From assembly GCA_964609495.1 (NCBI GenBank), contig CAZSTA010000157.1, positions 1-8,942 of the forward strand: a DNA stretch of 8,942 bases, written 5' to 3'. Below, piece by piece: positions 6,801-8,942 of the stretch. Positions within the stretch are counted from its first letter, which is position 1, and the number at the start of each line of letters is the position of its first letter. Below the pieces are notes generated by a model. The model was given only the letters and a program-made list of their open reading frames with translations, made no database searches and had not been told where the DNA came from. A program made the position numbers and the translations under genes. This DNA is from CAZSTA01 sp964609495 [NCBI: uncultured bacterium] (lineage in GTDB: Bacteria > CAZSTA01).

Positions 6801-8671
6801 CGAGCTATAGCCAAAGAGTAAACTCTATTATTTGTTAATCCCTCGCTGAAGGGAATCCAATTATCGCCTCCATCATCGCTTCTGAAAACGCCCTTCCAAG
6901 TTCCCGCATAGAGAGTACTAGGATCACCAGCATCACTAAGAAGTGTATGGACGAACTTATCTTCTAAGCCCTTATTGATCTTCTCCCAATTCACCCCTCC
7001 ATCCTTACTGCGGAATATCCCTTCGCCGTATGTTCCGGCATATATAATATCAGAATTCTCAAGATTTATTGCTATAGAGTAAATTCTGCTCTTTATAGTA
7101 GCTCCGCTTATACCGATCCAATTTTCTCCTCCACCAACTGCCTTGAAAATCTCTCCATTTACCGTTCCTGCATAGATGATGTTTGACTCCTTACCATAGT
7201 TGTTGGGAGATATAGCTAGAGAATATATATCAGTAGGAAGTTTGCCCACAACCGACCAATTGTTGCCTCTATCATAACTTTTAAAGATAGTTCCTCCTCT
7301 AGTAGCGACATAGATTATATCGGAGTTGAGGGGATATATAACTAAAGAATAAACATAGAGGCTAGTCAAGCCTTTGTTAATCACATTCCAGGTGGCTCCT
7401 CGATTGATACTCTTAAAGACTCCTCCTCCTAATGTTCCCGCATAGATGATATTAGGATTATTGTGATCGATGGCCAGACAATATACTCTGGTATTAGTTA
7501 ATCCCTCGTTTATTGCATCCCAACTCTCCCCTCCATCGCCACTCTTAAAGACTCCTCCTCCCCAAGTTCCTACATAGATCACCTTTGGATCTTGGGGATC
7601 GATAGCTAAAGAATAGACTCTGGTATTGCTTAGCCCCTCATTCCTCGCCCTCCAAAGAAGTCCTTTATCCTCACTTTTGAATATTCCTCCATTCGTTCCC
7701 GCATATACCATCTTAGGATCCTTGGGATCTATGATTAGATCATAAACGCTAGTGTTCGTCATCCCCTCGGAGGCTAAATCCCACCTACTACCACCATTGA
7801 TACTCTTGAAAACTTTACCGTCATCGGTTCCAGCATATATTATATCTTGATCTATCGGATCTATAGCCAAAGTATAAATATTGGTGCTAGTCAACCCCTT
7901 GTTGACAGAATCCCAACTCGCTCCCTTATCAATACTCTTAAAGACGCCACTCCCCTGAGTTCCAGCATAGACGATATTGGGATTCTTAGGATCTATGGCT
8001 AAGCAATAGACGAAGGTATTAGATAATCCCTTATTCACCGTTATCCAATCTTCGCCTCCGTTGTTGCTCTTAAATATTCCTCCTCCATAAGTAGCAGCAT
8101 AGATGATCTCAGGATTATTCGGATCTATCGCTAGGGAATACACTATGATATTAGTTAATCCTTTATTAATCGCCTTCCAATTGGTCCCGAAATTCTCGCT
8201 TTTGAATACGCCACCTAGAGTTCCAGCATAGACAGTGGATGGATTTTGGGGATCGATAACCAAGGAGTAAACATATAAAGCTGTCAATCCCTCACTGCTA
8301 GCCGACCAGATATTTCCCGCATCGCGACTGATGAATATCCCACCTCCCCAAGTTCCCGCATAGATGATATCAGGGTTCTGGGGACCAATAGCCAGGGAAT
8401 AGATCCTACTATCCGTCAGACCCTTATTCATCACATTCCACATCTGCCCACCATCGCCACTCTTGAAGACATCTCCCTCCCTAGTGCCAGCATAGATAGT
8501 ATCAGAATTTTGGGGATCGATAGCCAAAGACATGATAACACCGCTGTAAAGGGCAGTCTGATCCCATATTATCGGCTTCTCTTGTGGTGATGAATCCGCT
8601 GAACAAGGGATGAGAAGTGCCGCGATTAGAAGAGGAAATATTAAGTTTTTGATAAAATCGACTCTTCTCAT
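3881..8671 (-). CDS. Membrane-anchored 21-repeat beta-propeller sensor fused to STAND-like ATPase
   Basis: A 1596-residue protein. Residues 1-25 form a signal peptide (Arg-Arg, then a hydrophobic run 10-21; likely cleavage after Ala25). Residues 44-942 hold 21 repeats of about 43 residues, each with VYSLAID, a D/N-P turn, IIYAGT, GGGIFKS and an Asp-box S.D.G..W; such repeats form propeller blades in Ycf48, VPS10 and GH74 proteins. One transmembrane helix follows (957-980), then an unassigned cytoplasmic region (981-1257), a P-loop ATPase with FFGR (1258-1261), Walker A GGRRIGKT (1281-1288), Walker B LLLDE (Asp1360, Glu1361) and SSLHPNLVQ (1456-1464), and a winged-helix-like tail (about 1506-1575). 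Topology is inferred: propellers outside, ATPase inside. ATG 8671 is preferred because GGTGAG lies six bases upstream and the signal peptide starts there; the TTG at 8734 has no such support and lies within a hairpin. First gene of the pair with the CHAT protease. Ligand unknown. Confidence 0.88.
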   Translation of the reverse strand: MRRVDFIKNLIFPLLIAALLIPCSADSSPQEKPIIWDQTALYSGVIMSLAIDPQNSDTIYAGTREGDVFKSGDGGQMWNVMNKGLTDSRIYSLAIGPQNPDIIYAGTWGGGIFISRDAGNIWSASSEGLTALYVYSLVIDPQNPSTVYAGTLGGVFKSENFGTNWKAINKGLTNIIVYSLAIDPNNPEIIYAATYGGGIFKSNNGGEDWITVNKGLSNTFVYCLAIDPKNPNIVYAGTQGSGVFKSIDKGASWDSVNKGLTSTNIYTLAIDPIDQDIIYAGTDDGKVFKSINGGSRWDLASEGMTNTSVYDLIIDPKDPKMVYAGTNGGIFKSEDKGLLWRARNEGLSNTRVYSLAIDPQDPKVIYVGTWGGGVFKSGDGGESWDAINEGLTNTRVYCLAIDHNNPNIIYAGTLGGGVFKSINRGATWNVINKGLTSLYVYSLVIYPLNSDIIYVATRGGTIFKSYDRGNNWSVVGKLPTDIYSLAISPNNYGKESNIIYAGTVNGEIFKAVGGGENWIGISGATIKSRIYSIAINLENSDIIYAGTYGEGIFRSKDGGVNWEKINKGLEDKFVHTLLSDAGDPSTLYAGTWKGVFRSDDGGDNWIPFSEGLTNNRVYSLAIARKDSKDSKDSNVLYAGTWGGIFRRNETWETISAGLTNNVIYSLALDPDDPTVVYAGTYGNGVFKSVDRGITWSIASESLKDTIVYSLMLDPQDPMTIYAGTESGVLKSNDGGHDWESLCSDLLNSVIYSLAIDTHNINIIYAGTYEGEVCRIEEGKVKKRVSLGKGVIETIVYSLVVDSKNPDIIYAGTSGGIFKSEDRGEAWRSKNEGLANIKTYFLVSDTRQPNTLYAGVEGGIYKSTDGGESWRKVVSGYVRTLAIDRSNPKVVYAGSREGMLISLDRGETWQDGGLSNISINHLTIDPENNTLIYAATDGLSIWRGQVNPKLVRPLNPLYYIGSILLFLIFVGGPFFLYFFVARPNNIHFITALKLPRYPKQLILALGGRYVERSWGHWEHIIEEAVLQNVRVSARLLKAIPGGFREYALERYYDEHKDEEALSYSRGELSLRNADRARPLLSAWEKMMEVLPGKDSDQLKTFQDNSLVIIEVLSSVLGLRMVEEFTFKRMFAYVVEAPTLRLRVPPRFPVIFIQREGFGDGEIIVELAEFMNLMEMSDFFALLVVLEDPNSLVNNVVELGRLIDNSPYSYDFIILGRHEILNIIKVKDTNIKLVDIILDQVELSLVSPFVTRGPVPDNMFFGRNNELKTITQTIKNNDFILVGGRRIGKTSILHKVNRRFTADPRYHSFYLDCQPVSTYEDFFDMLGAQLEKDFAHNLPGFRKLIREVKGELGDKLLILLLDEVDSIATYDTRNNEALFKLMRSMSQEEICRYIFCGGKALYRRVHDPSSPFFNFGKEIILGCLDERSARESIERPMSDMGIELQEGEEIVDRILEVSSLHPNLVQSICERVIGNISERRITLNDVEEVISEADFHQYYKETVWGESNPLEKIVSLVMIDRSEFDLSDIQEELAKLGITDKRAIDEALVTLRLYPVFTRVGRGYRYTLGYFPEIVKESEDVEILLQSLRDTYRAEISQ
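5734..5803 (-). other. Transmembrane helix coding segment of the propeller-ATPase
   Basis: Residues 957-980 are a 24-residue hydrophobic run (YYIGSILL to LYFFVA) with no charged residue. Basic residues flank both sides, with Arg/Lys a little denser on the C-terminal side (RPNN to KLPRYPK), which weakly favours the C-terminus inside. It separates the repeat region from the P-loop ATPase, the main reason for calling this a transmembrane receptor-like protein. Confidence 0.85.
5846..8542 (-). repeat. Tandem ~129-bp coding repeats, 21 propeller blades
   Basis: Twenty-one in-frame units of roughly 39-47 codons, clearest on the plus strand as recurring gttcccgcatagatgatat and ggatctatagctaaagaata type segments. 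At protein level each unit reads approximately [RV]VYSLAIDP.NP.IIYAGT.GGGIFKS.DGG..W..[IN].GLT[NS]. Units are diverged from one another rather than identical copies, so the array is old or under diversifying pressure rather than freshly expanded. Units 14 and 17 have degenerate or missing Asp-boxes, and unit 21 ends in IWRG and lacks one. Confidence 0.9.
6773..6799 (-). repeat. 9-bp microrepeat encoding (KDS)3 inside propeller unit 14
   Basis: Three consecutive 9-bp units (AAGGATTCA, AAAGATTCT, AAGGATTCA on the minus strand) encode Lys-Asp-Ser three times at residues 625-633. They lengthen the loop where other repeats have a short D-P-x-N-P turn, and look like a local slippage expansion that kept the frame. 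Confidence 0.85.
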
Positions 8672-8677
8672 AATTTT

Positions 8678-8683
8678 CTCACC
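8678..8683 (-). promoter_or_regulatory. Ribosome binding site that fixes the propeller-ATPase start
   Basis: GGTGAG on the minus strand, six bases before ATG 8671-8669, directly in front of the signal peptide. This supports the 1596-residue form over a 1617-residue form begun at TTG 8734, whose extra residues are encoded by hairpin sequence. Confidence 0.6.
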
Positions 8684-8695
8684 CAATTGTTTAGA

Positions 8696-8746
8696 TAAAG
8701 GAAACTTTTGCAGGCAACAAAACTCAAGGTTCAAAAGTTTCCTTTA
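8696..8746 (-). repeat. 15-bp perfect inverted repeat (leader hairpin) before the propeller-ATPase
   Basis: TAAAGGAAACTTTTG (8696-8710) and its exact reverse complement CAAAAGTTTCCTTTA (8732-8746) flank a 21-base spacer. In the minus-strand transcript this would form a strong stem ending about 12 bases before the ribosome binding site. There is no U-run after it, so it is not a classical terminator. It may be a translational or stability element, or a small dispersed palindromic repeat; it directly abuts the CCCTC/GAGGG element. Confidence 0.75.
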
Positions 8747-8748
8747 CA

Positions 8749-8848
8749 CCCTCCCCTAACCCCTCCCATCAAGAGAGGGGGAAATAAAGAGAGCAGTCTT
8801 ATCCCAGTGTCCCCTCTCCCCTCGTGGGAGAGGGATAGGGTGAGGGGG
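8749..8848. repeat. CCCTC...GAGGG imperfect inverted-repeat element (REP/MITE-like)
   Basis: About 100 bp bounded by imperfect inverted termini: CCCTCCCCTAACCCCTCCC near 8750-8767 and the complement of CCCTCACCCTATCCCTCTCCC at 8847-8826. Inside is a perfect 9-bp hairpin, CCCTCTCCC (8812-8820) with GGGAGAGGG (8826-8834), and a smaller GAGAGGGGG run. Elements with this motif are known as dispersed intergenic repeats in many bacterial genomes. No transposase is encoded here, and only one copy is in the window. Confidence 0.6.
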
Positions 8849-8889
8849 AATTTATCTTGAACCCACTAGCGAAAAACTAAGAATAAAAA

Positions 8890-8918
8890 GTTATCTATTT
8901 GAAACTATTCAAAATCAA
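8890..8918 (-). promoter_or_regulatory. Weak promoter candidate upstream of the propeller-ATPase/CHAT pair
   Basis: In the AT-rich stretch at the right edge, minus-strand TTGATT (8918-8913) and GATAAC (8895-8890) are each 4/6 matches to sigma-70 boxes, with a 17-bp spacer. The spacer overlaps a dyad, TTTGAA-N4-TTCAAA (8898-8913). The transcript would start about 210 bases before the ATG and include both inverted repeats. The match is poor and AT-rich sequence gives such hits by chance. Confidence 0.2.
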
Positions 8919-8942
8919 ATAATTTCGGAGATTTGAACTCTA

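Noticed and set aside
5846-8542. The repeat array as a CRISPR or non-coding tandem array
   Set aside because: Units are about 129 bp, keep one open frame throughout and encode a consistent propeller motif.
8652-8671. Lipobox at LLIPC (Cys23) making the propeller-ATPase a lipoprotein
   Set aside because: Proline at -1 does not fit the lipobox; signal peptidase I cleavage after Ala25 is more likely.
8672-8734. TTG start at 8734 giving a 1617-residue propeller-ATPase
   Set aside because: No ribosome binding site in front, the extra 21 residues come from hairpin sequence, and a signal peptide begins properly at ATG 8671 with GGTGAG six bases upstream.

Overview
The window is bacterial. All convincing genes lie on the minus strand, packed head to tail, with strong purine-rich ribosome binding sites (AAGGAGG, AGGAGGGG) and several GTG/TTG starts. 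Base composition is moderate. An imperfect inverted-repeat element of the 'CCCTCACCCTAACCCTCTCCC' type lies at the right edge; such elements are scattered through many genomes of uncultured and multicellular bacteria. The style (giant Asp-box propeller proteins, CHAT proteases, many sugar isomerase-like TIM barrels) would fit a Poribacteria-like or similar uncultured lineage, but this is an impression and not a placement.

Layout in the direction of transcription (right to left). Positions 8942-8672 are a leader region with a weak promoter candidate, a ~100 bp CCCTC/GAGGG inverted-repeat element and a 15-bp perfect stem just before the first gene. Positions 8671-3881 encode a 1596-residue membrane protein: signal peptide, 21 Asp-box beta-propeller repeats, one transmembrane helix, an unassigned cytoplasmic region, a P-loop STAND/ORC-like ATPase and a winged-helix-like tail. 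After 15 bp comes a 718-residue protein (3865-1709) with a P-loop ATPase of the same general type fused to a CHAT (caspase-like) protease with its His-Cys dyad intact. Together they look like a two-gene signalling or conflict module: an outside sensor coupled through ATPases to a cytoplasmic protease. This is the most interesting content of the window.

After a 103-bp gap come carbohydrate genes: a TIM-barrel sugar-phosphate isomerase/epimerase-like protein (1605-754), a stand-alone pyruvate-kinase C-terminal-like domain protein (733-161) and, cut by the window edge, the first 24 codons of what looks like a GH51 alpha-L-arabinofuranosidase (74-1). A hairpin-forming element lies between the last two. 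I see no strong terminator between the ATPase/CHAT pair and the sugar genes, so read-through is possible, but the two groups look functionally separate.

No RNA genes, CRISPR arrays, transposases or attachment sites were found.
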